Source: Yponomeuta sedellus (Eukaryota; Arthropoda; Insecta; Lepidoptera; Yponomeutidae). From it: DNA of 64,000 nt. This document shows positions 10,571 through 21,927 of the stretch, one piece after another. The notes beneath the pieces are model-generated. The model was not told where the DNA came from. It saw only the letters and a list, made by a program, of their open reading frames with translations, and ran no database searches. The first letter of the stretch is position 1, and every line of letters begins with the position of its first letter. A program made the position numbers and the translations under genes. The DNA is taken from NCBI GenBank assembly GCA_934045075.1, contig OW203734.1:19446182-19510181 (forward strand). The letters run 5' to 3'.

Positions 10571-10934
10571 GTTATCAACCCGTTGTATGTCCCCCCTGGG
10601 ACACGGATTCCTGCATAGCAAAAAATTAGGTGGTGAGGCCATACCACGGGAGTCAAGTCCGGGTTGGTGGACGATTAAAATACAGTGGCTGGCCTTGCTG
10701 TCATAAGTTATCAAGCCGCCCATAAGGCTTCTGATATGTATTGCTTAGCGACTGCCATTACATGGCAGCTGACACCAACGAGTTAACCTGCCTTGCTAAG
10801 CACGGAAGCGAAAAAATGCCACTAACGGTAGTCACTTGACCGCGCCTATTGTTGCTTAACCTTAGCTTGTTGCTTGTTGCTTAACCGCATAGTGATTGAT
10901 TCCAATCACTCGGCTCCACTAGGCCACGAGCGCG
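10571..10934 (+). mobile_element. Family B SINE, diverged near-full copy
   Basis: Same order as the 9745 copy, with indels (TGTCCCCCCTGGGACACGG) and a duplicated TTGCTTGTTGCTTAACC near the head. It ends CCACGAGCGCG. Strong divergence implies an older insertion. Confidence 0.85.
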
Positions 10935-13136
10935 TTAAAATAGAGATATTTAAATTTTACAAAACCAAAAAGTTAACTTTTGAATTAATTAAACGGAACA
11001 ATAAAATTCTTTACCTGCGGTCTTAAGTTTGAAATACTAATTTCGCGACTTTTGTCTCAAAATAAAAGTATTTCGTTTGTGTACGATAATTTCGAGGCAA
11101 CGTCTGGAACAGCGACGGGAAAACAGCAAAACAGGAAGACCTGTATCAAAGCGAAGCATCACCCTATGTCTACTCGAGGTAATACAAAGTAATGGTTATT
11201 AACCTAAAAGTAGGTTAATTGAAATGTAGGTACACATGTCTACGGCGTTGTCTCAGAAAGTCTAAATATTCACAGTTGAACCAGTAACTTGAACAGCAAG
11301 ACGTATCTAGACTGGAAACGTCTAAATGTTATAAAGACACAGCATTTTACTTTCGAAGTAATTACAATTTGAAATGACATATTAAGGAAAATTGTTCTGT
11401 CAGCAAAACACACATTTAGTACCGTTGAAGTGAAATGAAAAGGTTTCATTCAAAGTAGCGCAGATACTGCGGCTTAATGAACTTTACAAGTGAAACTAGG
11501 TGTCCAATTCAAAATCTAGATAATTTTGGAGAAAAAAATGGACATAAAAACTCCAAACTTAGTCTTTTCAAATTCCTTAGTTAACATAGTTTACACAATT
11601 TTTACAAGACTCATGCATTTTAAATGCTTGAATTCCAGACATCGTTGTCATCTAAATAATCCTTAATATTATAATAGCTCTTTTGGCACAAAGTGTACTT
11701 TACACAATTTTTGAACCGCGCTTCAGTCAAACTTAATATATCTTCAGGGATTTTATTATAGAAACGTATACAAAGCCCCATGAAGGATGTATTAACATTT
11801 GCTAGCCTTAATTTGTCAGTAACATTATGACATAATTTGTAAGTCACCCACTGTGTTAAAGTACTACTAAAGAATTGTAAATGAATCGAATTCTACTACT
11901 TAAAAATCAAAAAAGTCCCCGATCCATTTCAAATGGTTTGGTCCGACGGTGTTGAATTAAAACTGCCGAACAGTCTCACATCTCACAGAAACGTAACACT
12001 AGTATTAATTTAGCATTTAAATACGTACGTACATCATAAGTATCGTGCTTACAAAAGTAAAGTCCCATAAAACTAACAAGTTTTCTGAAACAGGCTTCCA
12101 CTTCCACCTTAAAAGCACTGTCAAGAGCAACTTTACAGCATTATTCAAACATGAAAATATCCCGCAAAATATAGGTCACGTTGTCTTCCATTAACACCGA
12201 GGTAATGCTGCGTTTACATCGCTGCGGAAGTGTAATAGAGGACTTTAATGGGTAGTCGTATGAACACGCTACTTCCACTAACTCTGGGCTTGTTCGAATC
12301 GTTCGTTCTGAACTTTATCTTTAACACGTAAATAGTTAACGTTAACATGTTTATTTTTTAACTTGTGATATCATACTTAACTAAAATTAATGTTACATGT
12401 CATTGTTTTTTTAAGTTACTTGAAAATTGCGTACGTACGCAAGTTTATGGCAAAAATACATCATTCAAAAAATTATAATATTGAAAGCGCCTTTACAAAA
12501 AAAAGGAAATTATGGTGTATTTTTAGGTGTTTGTTTTTAAATTGTTTATGTTTGAGCATCGCGCGAATCTATTCGACCGATTTTTATGACACTTTTTGCA
12601 TAGAACATAGAGAAGCCTTTGAAGCAAAAATGTAATCTATATTTTATGTCACTAGGATGACAAAAGCTAGAATGATAACTTGACGGAACATATAACAGTG
12701 GATTTTCATTAAGAAAACACTGCAGACAATGCAAACGGAGTCTCAGACAAAAGCTATTTAAATAAAAACAATGTGGTCTGTCTGTGGTCATCATAAAAAT
12801 GAAAAATGTATGAGTACATTTTGAAGCACTTTTCGTTTTAAGTAGCACATTTCTCGGTTTAAAATTATAGAAGGGGCTGCAACGCAAGGAGTGAAGGGAG
12901 CAGTACCATCATGAAAATGGCGGCTAACGTTCCATTAAAAATAAAGTTAACAGGCGGAGCACTGGTGTTGGCTAACAATGCTTTTAGTGGCCGCAGGTGC
13001 ATTAGATTAAACTGTCTCACCTTGAATTAAAAACTTGAGTTGTAAAAACCTAAGCCTGGACACCAAATGACTTCGGATAGGCCGGGACAAAACATGCCAC
13101 GATAGGCATGCTTTGTCACTTTGTCCATGATTTGTG

Positions 13137-13356
13137 CAGTGGGGATATACAATGGTTGATATCAATATATATCAACCCTTGTATGTCCCCACTGCTTGGG
13201 CACGGGTCTCTTTCTGCATCGCGGAAGGATCGGCCAAACTCCACCACGGGGGCCAAGTTCGAGTTGGTGGAGAATTGTAAGAGAGTGCCGGGCCTTACTG
13301 TCAGAAGTTATCACCCATAAGACGTCTGACATGGCGTAACGACTGCCATTACATAA
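13137..13356 (+). mobile_element. Family B SINE with snap-back tail
   Basis: 13165-13356 is forward family B. Directly upstream, 13137-13164 holds the inverted tail (CAGTGGGGATATACAATGG...), so the first ~60 bp form a hairpin. The copy stops at ACTGCCATTACATA. Confidence 0.8.
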
Positions 13357-13366
13357 TTCTGTAAAA

Positions 13367-13472
13367 TGTAGATTGTGCCTACGTCAATCATTGTTGCCGT
13401 CTTCAAGTGGCAATGTAATATGTAGATTGTGCCTACGTCAACCAATGTTGCCGTCTTTAAGTGGCAAGCAAT
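13367..13472 (+). repeat. Two-copy tandem repeat, 53-bp period
   Basis: ATGTAGATTGTGCCTACGTC followed by TGTTGCCGTCTT-AAGTGGCAA occurs at 13367 and again at 13420 with few changes. Confidence 0.9.
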
Positions 13473-15775
13473 GACCGCTGTATGTAGTAGAAAATGGATA
13501 CGTTCTAAAATTACAATAAGACTACTAACAACTGTATATTAATTTGATTTCAATTAATTGGATTTAATATTGCAAAAAATAGAGCGCTAGACAAGCCTTC
13601 ACATGCACTCCTTTAGGCAACTGAAAGAGAAGTAGGTCAATTATCACTCGTGCCAATCTAACGATGTCAATAAAGCCAATGGTCTCATGGGCTATGGAGC
13701 TCAAGACCCCAGTCAATTGACGATGGAAGCTGCCGTGAACCATCAACAGAATTAAAAAAGAATCATTAGTACACACAATTGATTGATTTCCAACCATCCA
13801 ATGGGTTTTCGAAAGCGGTTAAATAAGTTATGTGCGAAGGGTACTGCAAAAATTTAATTGATAAGTCATCATCATCAGTCACCACAATTCTAGAATCTAT
13901 CTAGTTCTATGAAGGTTTGTAAAAAACCTAGAATGGTAAAACCAAAACAATTTTCAAGATTAATTTTAATAGATATCACCAACTACAAAAATTTTACTCA
14001 TTATCCATCAGTCTCCACAATTCTAGGATCTATCTGGTTCAAGAAAGGTGATTATACAATCTATGTTTACTTTACCTACTTCCTTAGCACTAGTACTAAG
14101 GAGATAGTGCTTTCGTTCCTTAATCTGTATTGAAAATAAACATTTTACATTTGACACGTGAGTTTAAATCGACCCATCGTCGGTAATCCGCCTGAAACTC
14201 GTACACTTTATATGTGAGAGATGAAAGGTTTCTGCCCTGCAATGCGACATTATACAGTCTGCTTATGTATGCAGAAAAGTGTTGGTGAAACATCGAGAAC
14301 GACGCAGTTTCGGAGGAGATGGCGCAAATATACAGAAAAATAACCAAACGACCTCATTCTCAGCTAAGGCGGAGAAGATCTAGTCGCAGTAAAAGTCAAG
14401 TATTATTTGAATTTTCGAATAAATTATCGGAAGATGTGGTTTGCTCAACTGTATCCTTGCACACATATAGGTTGACCAAAAACTTATGAAATATGAAAAA
14501 AAATCATTTCGAAGAAGCACTCCAATAATACGGTGAAGTGGTCCGCAATAGACAGATTCTTAATATTAATAGTTATTTGTTATACAAGAGTGCATAGATA
14601 CCTTTTTACCGCGAGCTCAATTTTGACGACAGAGCAAGCGAAGGGTTCAAAAAATTCTAAAAAAAAGTCTTAACAAAATGACGTGAAAAGAAAATGTTAC
14701 GCCCAAAGCAAATCAAAAAAGTACACCAAAAAGGTTCATATTGGTGTACTTTTTGGACAAATTTAAACAGGTTGTATGATATATTCGGCACCATGGAAAT
14801 AAAAGTAAAAAGGTTTAATGATGTTTTGAATTTACAAACTTCGTGCACACGTTGTTCTAAATTCAATTTATTTTATCATCTAGCGGATAAAAACGGCATT
14901 TGCGGACAAAAACAGTCTTTTTCAGATCCCTATCAGCATGACAAGTTGTAAAAAAAGTGGATTTGCTTAGTTTATGAATTCCAAATAATTTTGCAGTATT
15001 ACGATCTAAGCTTTTTTTAATTTACAAGTTCCGTCCCACAAATATCTTAAGTCATTCTTAGCTGCCTGTATTTTACAACCAAGGAGTATGTAAATAAACC
15101 AAAATTCCCGCCCGGAAAGGAGACGTTCCATTTTCAAAAAGGCTTAGCCCGTGTAAACAACGACCTAAACGACTGTTTGCATGGCTCTTGGTGGCATGTT
15201 TAGCGCCATCTTGATGCTATTTAGATTAAACGTATTGTACTTATCGTACCTTCCGCTCGGCTAACCTCGGGTGCACTCGGAAATTCCCGAGATACAAGAG
15301 CAAGCATTATGCTAATCCGAACCTTATTACAGAGTGCTTCGAACTTATATCTCTTTAGCAGGGATCTCAAACCAGTTATGTTACATATACCCTATGAATT
15401 GCCGCAGTTAATATGCGGTACTAATATCTTATGGACTAAAAATGGTCTCGGTCGGAAAACGGTCGACTTTTACATCTTGAACTGGTGCCAAGGACGTAAT
15501 TACTGATTGGAGACAAAAATACAATTTAGCATCAATGGTAAGAGGTCTTGTGAATTCTTGAAGCCAAGTTTGTGAATTGGTTACGGTTTAACAGCACGAT
15601 TTATTTCGTCTGATGTGGGATTTATGAAAACAAAATTTGGGTTTAGCGCTAGTGGCTGGTTTACACTTTATGGTAAGTGCTTTCGAACGAGTATAAATTT
15701 AGGCTTAGTACGATAATTGACTCAAAGCTGATTTAGATGAAATTTTATTTATACCTACCTACCTAGTGGTGGTAT

Positions 15776-15955
15776 AGTCTGTTAGCTTTTAGAATACACC
15801 TTGGCTACTGTCGGACAGAATCGGATATATTCGTGTAATAGAAATATCAGAAATTTTGAAATCAGAACTCGATCATCAGTACGAAAACCGGCGAAAATTG
15901 GCGAAAACCGAAGCCTACTCTAGAGCCCGAGGTATATTCTAAAAGCTAACAGTCT
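15776..15955. mobile_element. MITE 'CTGTTAGC' copy 2, intact, 180 bp
   Basis: Ends AGTCTGTTAGCTTTTAGAAT and ATTCTAAAAGCTAACAGTCT are near-perfect inverted repeats of about 30 bp (continuing ACACCTTGGC / GCCCGAGGTAT). No coding capacity. The paired copy at 3861-4271 shows the same interior. The target duplication is not clear, so the superfamily is unassigned. Confidence 0.85.
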
Positions 15956-16044
15956 AAAGGAATACTACATTGTGATGGAAAACATCGTGAAGAAAGCTGG
16001 GCGTTGATTGTGTTCACATACCTTAGCACAATACATTGTCCATT

Positions 16045-16128
16045 TGCGGTCGGCGCGCCAGGTAATTAAGTCCATACTCTCTCTCTCTTTCTCTGTGAGA
16101 AAGCCTTTGCCCTGCAGTCGGACATAAA
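16045..16128 (+). repeat. Family E end fragment
   Basis: GGTCGGCGCGCCAGGTAATT, then CTCTCTCTCTTTCTCTGTGA and CTTTGCCCTGCAGTCGGAC. Confidence 0.6.
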
Positions 16129-16255
16129 GTCTCACGTAGTACATTATGGTGCTAGTGTGTAACTTTGGTAATTACCGCCGAGGCGCACGAACTTTTTTTT
16201 GTATAAAAACTTTTTTAAGAACAAAGCAAATCAACCAATGAAATAAAAACAAAAT

Positions 16256-16279
16256 CTATAACTCACTAGTGAGTTATAG
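16256..16279. repeat. Perfect 24-bp palindrome
   Basis: CTATAACTCACT immediately followed by its reverse complement, with no spacer. Confidence 0.95.
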
Positions 16280-16417
16280 CAATGAAAAAGTTTGATTATG
16301 GTCATTCTGTGCCTAATTGCGGTGACCATAGAGCCACTTCACGAGCAAGTGTGTTGAAAAAGTTATTAAAAACCGACAAAATCCACGTCAAAAACACGAG
16401 TGCCACTTTAGGTACAG

Positions 16418-16671
16418 TCAATTTATTCTTACTTGTCCAATTTAGTAAACAAGATTCTACCCTTAAACTGTGACTTTTTGGTTCAAAACTGCCATATTTC
16501 AATAAAAGAAGTAACCTGGAACACTCTTTTAGATAACACGCTGCCAATTTTATAAACATAGTTCATCATGATAGTTCATGAATTTGCGAGAAAATGTCTA
16601 GTTTAGGGGTCTAATCTCAATTTTAAGGTAAGAATCTTGTTTACTAAATTGGACAAGTAAGAATAAATAGA
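16418..16671. repeat. Inverted repeat, ~50-bp arms
   Basis: GTCAATTTATTCTTACTTGT... (16418-16468) returns inverted at 16620-16671 (...TACTAAATTGGACAAGTAAG) with about 150 bp between. Possible MITE or local inverted duplication. Confidence 0.85.
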
Positions 16672-17647
16672 CTGTAGGTACAGTCGGGTGCAGGTAAAAA
16701 TAAACATTTTGCGCACAAAACAAACGTTCTTCAGCAACGACATCCTCAAATCACAATGTGACCTAAAAACTTGTGTCAACAGCACTAAAACGAAAAATGC
16801 AGAACGGACAAAACCCAGAGTGATAGCACAGGCCGAACTCAATGAAAATAAAGTAGGAAAAGTTCACCGACGTAGTTGAAATATTAAACCGACAATCAAT
16901 TCTAAAACTTCCAGCCCTGCCACTTTCACCCTTGGTCCTTACAGTTTTTAGGGTACCGTATCAGAAGGTTCCCTGTTACTATAAAAATGTCTCTCGAAAT
17001 GTAACGCTGCCGAAACTTCGCGAAATAACGTAATTACATTTTACCTAATAAATAGTCGCGATTAGTTTAATTCAATATATAACTATAATCAAAATTGGTA
17101 GCTAGTTAAGATTTAAATGAACATGTGCTATAATAGCGGGTTGGCAAGCAAAAAAAAAGATTAAATTAAGTCTGTTAAACGATATTTAGTAAAATTCGAG
17201 TAAAATCATCCAACCGCCTAACGTCGTGTTAGACTACCGATTCTTACTTGGCCAGATATCACTGCGTGTTGTTTACTGTAGACGTTTCAAACGTAACATC
17301 ACGTAACGATGTTATAGCCACGATATAGCTAATCTCTGATAAAAGATGACTCCAATAAAAGAATAGAAACAGACCAAGCTAAAAGTACCGAAACTAATTA
17401 AGGACATTATCTTTTTACTATTTGTCAGTGTAAACGATATAAATATTATAAGAATTTATTATACCCGTCGACAAAACAGCTTGTTATTTTCAATAAAACA
17501 GAATCTAACAGGCAAATAGCACTTTCTTCCTAATTTAGTAAAAATGTTTACTATTAGAGGTGTTAATACAATACAAGAATCACTTTCCTTCCAAACATAA
17601 TTTTGTTTTAATTTACGTTCCCTATGCCAAACCACAATCAATGGTAT

Positions 17648-17707
17648 AGTTTCATCACCAAACTACGGTTGTATGGGCCCATACAACCGTAGTTTGGTGA
17701 TGAAACT
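17648..17707. repeat. Perfect 60-bp palindrome
   Basis: A 30-base arm (AGTTTCATCACCAAACTACG then GTTGTATGGG) is followed without spacer by its exact reverse complement; the centre is GGGCCC. The symmetry stops sharply at both ends. Confidence 0.97.
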
Positions 17708-18144
17708 CTTCAGTATTTATTGTATTTATTATATTAACTGTGTCGCGCAAGCTTGTATTTTCCAAAAATAGAACTAATAAAGAACTTTTTAGAACTAAAT
17801 TATGCAAAACGAATAAAAGTACATTATTTAAGGTTGTACGGAACCCTCGGTGCGCGAAACAGTTTTTTACAATAAAAGATAACTTTTCTTTACAAACATC
17901 CATAAAGTTTCGTTCATTAGATCAGGCTCCCTACCTTGTCTCTCTTTCGGGACAAATCCCATTATTTCACGTTATCAAGAGTCTGAGACAAAAGCTTACG
18001 GTCGTGGAAAGTATCTTTACAACTTTGCTTTTGTAGGAAACGATGGCTATCGCGATACTGTTCGTGTGTTTGGAGATTTAAGTTTGTGGTTGGTTGCTGG
18101 TTTATTGCAGCGTCCGAGTGGACCCTTCTCACAATAGTGGGAGC

Positions 18145-18203
18145 GAATGTTCCAATGGACGCTGTATAAATCTCATTACGTAGATGCAAAGGCCAACTTC
18201 TTT
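18145..18203 (+). repeat. Family H fragment
   Basis: TCCAATGGACGCTGTATAAA then TCTCATTACGTAGATGCAAA, as at 4375-4420. Confidence 0.65.
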
Positions 18204-18465
18204 GTATTTTGTTTGTGGATAGTCACAAAATATAAAAGAGCTAGATTGAGTAGAATGTATAGATTGGGCCAGAATAGAGAGTTGAGGAACGAACAAGAAT
18301 TAAGAATGTTTCATAATCTATGTGTATCTGTGTATGTTAAGGATTACGAGTATAACTTTTTAGTACCTATTTATATTTACTTATTCATTTCAACCGCAAA
18401 CAAGATAAAGTTTGCGTGCTCATTAGTTTCTTGGGCGACCTATGGTTGACTGGTAGAAAATTATT

Positions 18466-18855
18466 ATTGCATTAAGTCCACTACACTTAATTAAAACTGT
18501 TTTTATACGGACTTCACCCGTTTATTATATTTTACAAATTACAAAAGTTAATTATGAAGTTACGTTCCAAAATAGGTAAATCAATTATTTTATATAATTA
18601 TTTTAGAATAATCGAGTTACCTATTTTTGGAACGTAACTTCATAATAAACTTTTGTAATTTAGCCGAGGGTAGTAAACTAACATTTAATGCTTTCTAAAA
18701 GACGCCTGTCACCTCAATCTGTCGAGACCACGGCACCTGCAAAAGTGCCTAAACGTCGGAAAATTGTAAAAATATTATAAACGAGTGAAATCCGTATAAA
18801 AAAGATTTAATTAAGTCTCGTGCTCGTGTTAACCTTAGAAAATAATCTACTATAC
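18466..18855. mobile_element. Penelope-like 3' end in foldback arrangement, with nested MITE
   Basis: 18715-18855 carries GACCACGGCACCTGCAAAAG, a TCGAAACGTCGG-like box (CTAAACGTCGG) and the A-rich end. 18470-18530 holds the inverse of that end (GTTTTTATACGGACTTCACC). Between them, 18535-18661 is an inverted-repeat element. A cognate foldback lies at 29120-29290. The Penelope assignment rests on the ACGTCGAAACGTCG-type 3' signature and is moderate. Confidence 0.55.
18535..18661. mobile_element. Inverted-repeat MITE, ~127 bp
   Basis: Arms AAATTACAAAAGTTAATTAT...GTTCCAAAATAGGTAA and TTACCTATTTTTGGAACGTA...AACTTTTGTAATTT pair over about 45 bp around a 35-bp AT-rich loop. Confidence 0.85.
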
Positions 18856-19125
18856 TGTTATATTCTTTTATGCCACACCTGGCAATAAAGTGGCTTTTTC
18901 CGGACGCTGCGCGTACGAAAAAAGCCGCTTTCTGGCCAAGTGTAGACATAAAAAGATGTACACAACACGGGAGGTAATAAAGAAAGCTCTCGATCGCATA
19001 TTTACGTCCCTCGCTTGCAGCTCGGGCCGCAAACTTCTGCGATCTCGGCCTTTCTTTGTATTACCACCCTAGTTGTGTTATGTACTATTACCTATGCGCA
19101 ACAAACTATTAATTAATCAATTAAT

Positions 19126-19235
19126 ACCGCCAACCCATACTTGGCCCCAGTGGTGGAGTATGGCCTAACCTTCCTGCGATGCAGGAAGAAACCCGTGCCG
19201 CAGGAGTGGGGACATACAAGGGTTGATATCGATCG
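19126..19235 (-). mobile_element. Family B SINE, 3' fragment
   Basis: GGTGGAGTATGGCCTAACC, CTGCGATGCAGGAAGAAACC, GTGGGGACATACAAGGGTTG, then ATATCGATCG tail. Confidence 0.85.
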
Positions 19236-19401
19236 AATCAATTAATAATAATAAATACAGCAGAAACGTGATCATCAATGAATATATGTGATGTTTTTTT
19301 GCAGAAGGGTTGGCAAAGGTTACTTGAAAAATTGAAAAAATGACTAGAATATTATTTCTAAACGGATTATGCTTCGTGATTATATATATGATCTTTTTTT
19401 A

Positions 19402-19706
19402 TTTGCCCTAACCCGTGCTAAGGTCAATTTTAAAAACCTATTTAGAGGCTAAACATTTCGATATCATTCCGATGTAAAACCTAGTTGCAAAGTAGGTGAT
19501 GGGGGCTGCAAGTGATGCAAATTACTTCAGCCAGATATTTGCTGCCTGTAAGTAATACAGAGAGTATTGTAAAGAGATTCGAAATTTCACTGATGCCGGT
19601 AATTGCCCGTTAGCTCAGTTGGGAGAGCGCTGGCACGGTTAGCCAGAGGCCGCGGGTTCAAGTCCCGGCATGGGTGGAGTTTTTAGCCTCTAAATAAGTT
19701 TTTAAG
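19402..19706 (+). mobile_element. Family A retroposon with inverted 5' piece
   Basis: Inverted tail (CTAACCCGTGCTAAGGTCA to AGAGGCTAAACA, about 19408-19455) is joined to a forward unit that lacks its first ~20 bases (CGATATCATTCCGATG...). It runs through tRNA-like A box TTAGCTCAGTTGGGAGAGCG and B box GGTTCAAGTCCC to GCCTCTAAATAAGTTTTTA. It ends 29 bp before the splice donor of the nAChR 110-bp exon. Confidence 0.85.
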
Positions 19707-19735
19707 ATTTTCCGGTGTGGATCTGCGTTACTTAC

Positions 19736-19845
19736 TTGTTATAAAGTACGATGTCCGGCAGCCAGATGTGTTCTGAAGGCACATGGAGTGTTTCGACGCC
19801 GCCGTAGTCATCTGGGTTCCATTTGAGCTTGTAGTCATTCCACTC
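19736..19845 (-). CDS. nAChRalpha: nAChR alpha subunit exon: loop A region (110 bp)
   Basis: On the minus strand, CATTGTCTGCAG precedes 110 bp encoding [20 protein letters not shown], then [16 protein letters not shown], followed by two bases (AA) and a GTAAGT donor. The motif [11 protein letters not shown] is the conserved loop A segment of nAChR alpha subunits (Trp and Pro-Asp of the WxPD motif, Tyr of loop A). The two leftover bases pair with the first base of the 9422-9242 exon to give Asn, reproducing the family sequence LYNNADGN. An exon of 110 bp here is standard for insect nAChR alpha genes. Upstream it joins in phase 0 to the 45-bp exon (VEQ-EWNDY). I saw no duplicate of this exon that could be an alternative. 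Confidence 0.97.
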
Positions 19846-20121
19846 CTGCAGACAATGGAGAAAGGTTATTTAAAAAAATCGCAATTCCTTGAACATATGA
19901 ATGAGTACACTTTATTGCACAACCAGAAAAGGAATAAAACCATGATTTCTTAAATCTAAGTAATGTTATACAATTCGCGGTCTTATCGTAAGAGCGATCT
20001 GTTCTAGACAACCTTTGGATGGAGTGGATTGCATGAAGAATATAGTCGGTATGTGGTGCATGTACATCAATAATTAAATAGAAAATATATTGATATCAAA
20101 TAGCAAAAGAGTGCGAGAATA

Positions 20122-21225
20122 CATAGGCTGCTGCTAGTGCTATGATTTATTACGATTTTCGACGTGGTTTAACGCAACAACAGTGCGTAGATCAATTAAC
20201 TTCGACTTTTGGTGGGAAGCTCCATCAAAAACGACTGTGTATCACTGGTTTAGTGAGTTTAATCGCGGGCGCAGTAAGCTCACGGACGAAGTTAAAGAAG
20301 GTCGCCCGAAATCGGTGGTTGTGCCACAAAATATTGAAGCTGTGCGAAAACTAATAATGCAAGACCGCCATGTTACGTATCGCGAGATAGATGCTATTCT
20401 GGGCATATGTATGACAAGCATTCATAGGATATTACATGAACATTTGTCTGTAACAAAAATTTGTTCGCGTTGGATCCCGCACAACTTAACTCAGGATCAA
20501 AAAGATGCTCGCGTCGAATGGTGCAAGAAAACCTTAAAAAAAATCAACGGAGGCGACTCAAAATCTGTTTATAATATCTACACAGGTGACGAATCCTGGA
20601 TCTACGCGTACGATCCCGAAACTAAACAACAATCAACAGTTTGGGTGTTTCCAAATGAGCCGAACCCTACGAATGTGGCTCGTGCAAAAAGCACTGTAAA
20701 GCAAATGGTGGCCTGCTTTTTTGGTATTAATGGCCATGTGGCTACAATACCACTGGAGAATCGCAGAACGGTTAATTCGGAGTGGTACACGACCATTTGT
20801 TTGCCAGAAGTATTTGAAGAAATACGCCAAAACAACCAGCGACGCAGAATCATACTTCACCATGACAATGCCAGCTGTCATACATCTCAGGAAACAACTA
20901 CATTTTTGGATGGTCAAAAAAAAGAATTGATGGGTCCACCGTACAGCACTGATTTGGCTCCCAATGATTTCAATTTATTCCCAAATGTAAAGAATAAATT
21001 ACGTGGTCAACGATTTTCGACCCGTGAAGATGCCGTAGATGCGTTCAAACAGCACGTTTTGGAGATACCTCAATCAGAGTGGAAAAAGTGTTTTTCAAAT
21101 TGGTTTCATCGAATGCTAAAGTGCATCGATCATAGTGAAAAATACTTTGAAAAACAATAAAAGCATATTTAGCCATACACATTTGTTTATTTTTTCTATT
21201 CCGCATACATAAGTAGCAGCCCTCG
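20122..21225 (+). mobile_element. mariner element, 1.1 kb, near full length, inactive
   Basis: A TA dinucleotide lies on each side (20120-20121 and 21226-21227), the target duplication of mariner elements. Imperfect terminal inverted repeats: CATAGGCTGCTGCTAGTGCT at the left matches the inverse of the right end (AGTAGCAGCCCTCG) in about 16 of 23 positions. The transposase frame starts at 20142, inside the left repeat. The element lies about 275 bp from the acceptor side of the nAChR 110-bp exon, in the same intron. Confidence 0.92.
20142..21160 (+). pseudogene. mariner transposase with -1 frameshift and D33D spacing
   Basis: Codes for a mariner-family DDD transposase that cuts and reinserts the element at TA sites. 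The frame from ATG 20142 gives MIYYDFRRGLTQQQC, a helix-turn-helix start, and is lost near 20212-20217 (GGTGGGAAGC). A second frame then runs uninterrupted from the EAPSKTTVYHW region to the stop at 21160. Total about 338 residues, normal for the family. Visible motifs in the 325-residue frame from 20183: GDESWIYAY (Asp136), HHDNASCH (Asp228) and YSTDLAPNDFNLF (Asp262). Mariners keep 34 residues between the second and third Asp; here there are 33, because the usual two residues after LM are replaced by one Gly. Both lesions argue that it is dead. Confidence 0.95.
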
Positions 21226-21289
21226 TAGTTTTAAATAATAATATACATAGATACCAAAAAAATTCTACGCATATACAATTTAATACTTA

Positions 21290-21435
21290 AAGATAGATAG
21301 AATATTCTCTATTGCATGTACACCAGGGATTACATAAGAGATTATAAAATAACACCAGGGATTATAAAATAACAGTACAGTACAAGTGGCGGCCTTATTA
21401 CTAAAAGTATTTTTTTCCAGACAACCATTGACGGA
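21290..21435 (-). mobile_element. LINE 3' end, family F
   Basis: AATATTCTCTATTGCATGTA, ACAAGTGGCGGCCTTATTAC, TTTTTTTCCAGACAACC. A second minus-strand F fragment lies at 19905-19985 (TACACTTTATTGCACAACC). The element contains a short local duplication (ACACCAGGGATTA twice). Confidence 0.6.
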
Positions 21436-21927
21436 AAAGATAGGTAAGCCACATGTATTTAAACAATAATATATATAGATACCTAAACATAAATGCTATT
21501 TATTCCTACATCGCACGATCGCGCAGTTAGTTTTTAGCCGGACTAGCACCAAAGTTATTTTTTTGGTTATTTTTCTTGGAGTCTAACCTGCCATATCAAG
21601 GGTTTTTTAGGCATGATGGTTGAATTTGTAAAATTTATTTCCTCGGTTGCAAAGGGTTATACATAATAGGTTGTGACGGTGCAAACCTCTTCACACCATT
21701 TTTATTTCTTTTCCTATCTATCATTTTCAAACATTTAAATCACGTCACAGATTCTTCGATTTCCCTCACTTCGATTTTTCATCACAACTACTTTACCCTT
21801 TCACCAGATCTGACTATTTTACCTGTTTCTCCGTTTTTTTTTTCCAGTTTTCTGTTTTAAAATTACCACAAATATCTACAAATAAAACAACACCTGAAGT
21901 CGTTCCAGTTTTTTATTATTTACAAAT

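Larger units (their letters stand above)
9423..19735 (-). other. nAChR intron, about 10.3 kb
   Basis: Bounded by an AA|GTAAGT donor and a CCCAG acceptor, phase 2. Besides the listed repeats, 10935-13130 (short AT-rich ORFs only), 13480-13860, 14060-15770 and 16690-17640 show nothing I can assign. 13870-13915 and 14006-14048 share a related 43-bp segment (CACAATTCTAGAATCTATC-like). 14715-14754 is a short hairpin around GTACACCAA. Confidence 0.9.

Noticed and set aside
14657..14951. Opposed ORFs around 14.7 kb
   Set aside because: They are mirror readings across a short GTACACCAA hairpin in AT-rich sequence; no family resemblance.
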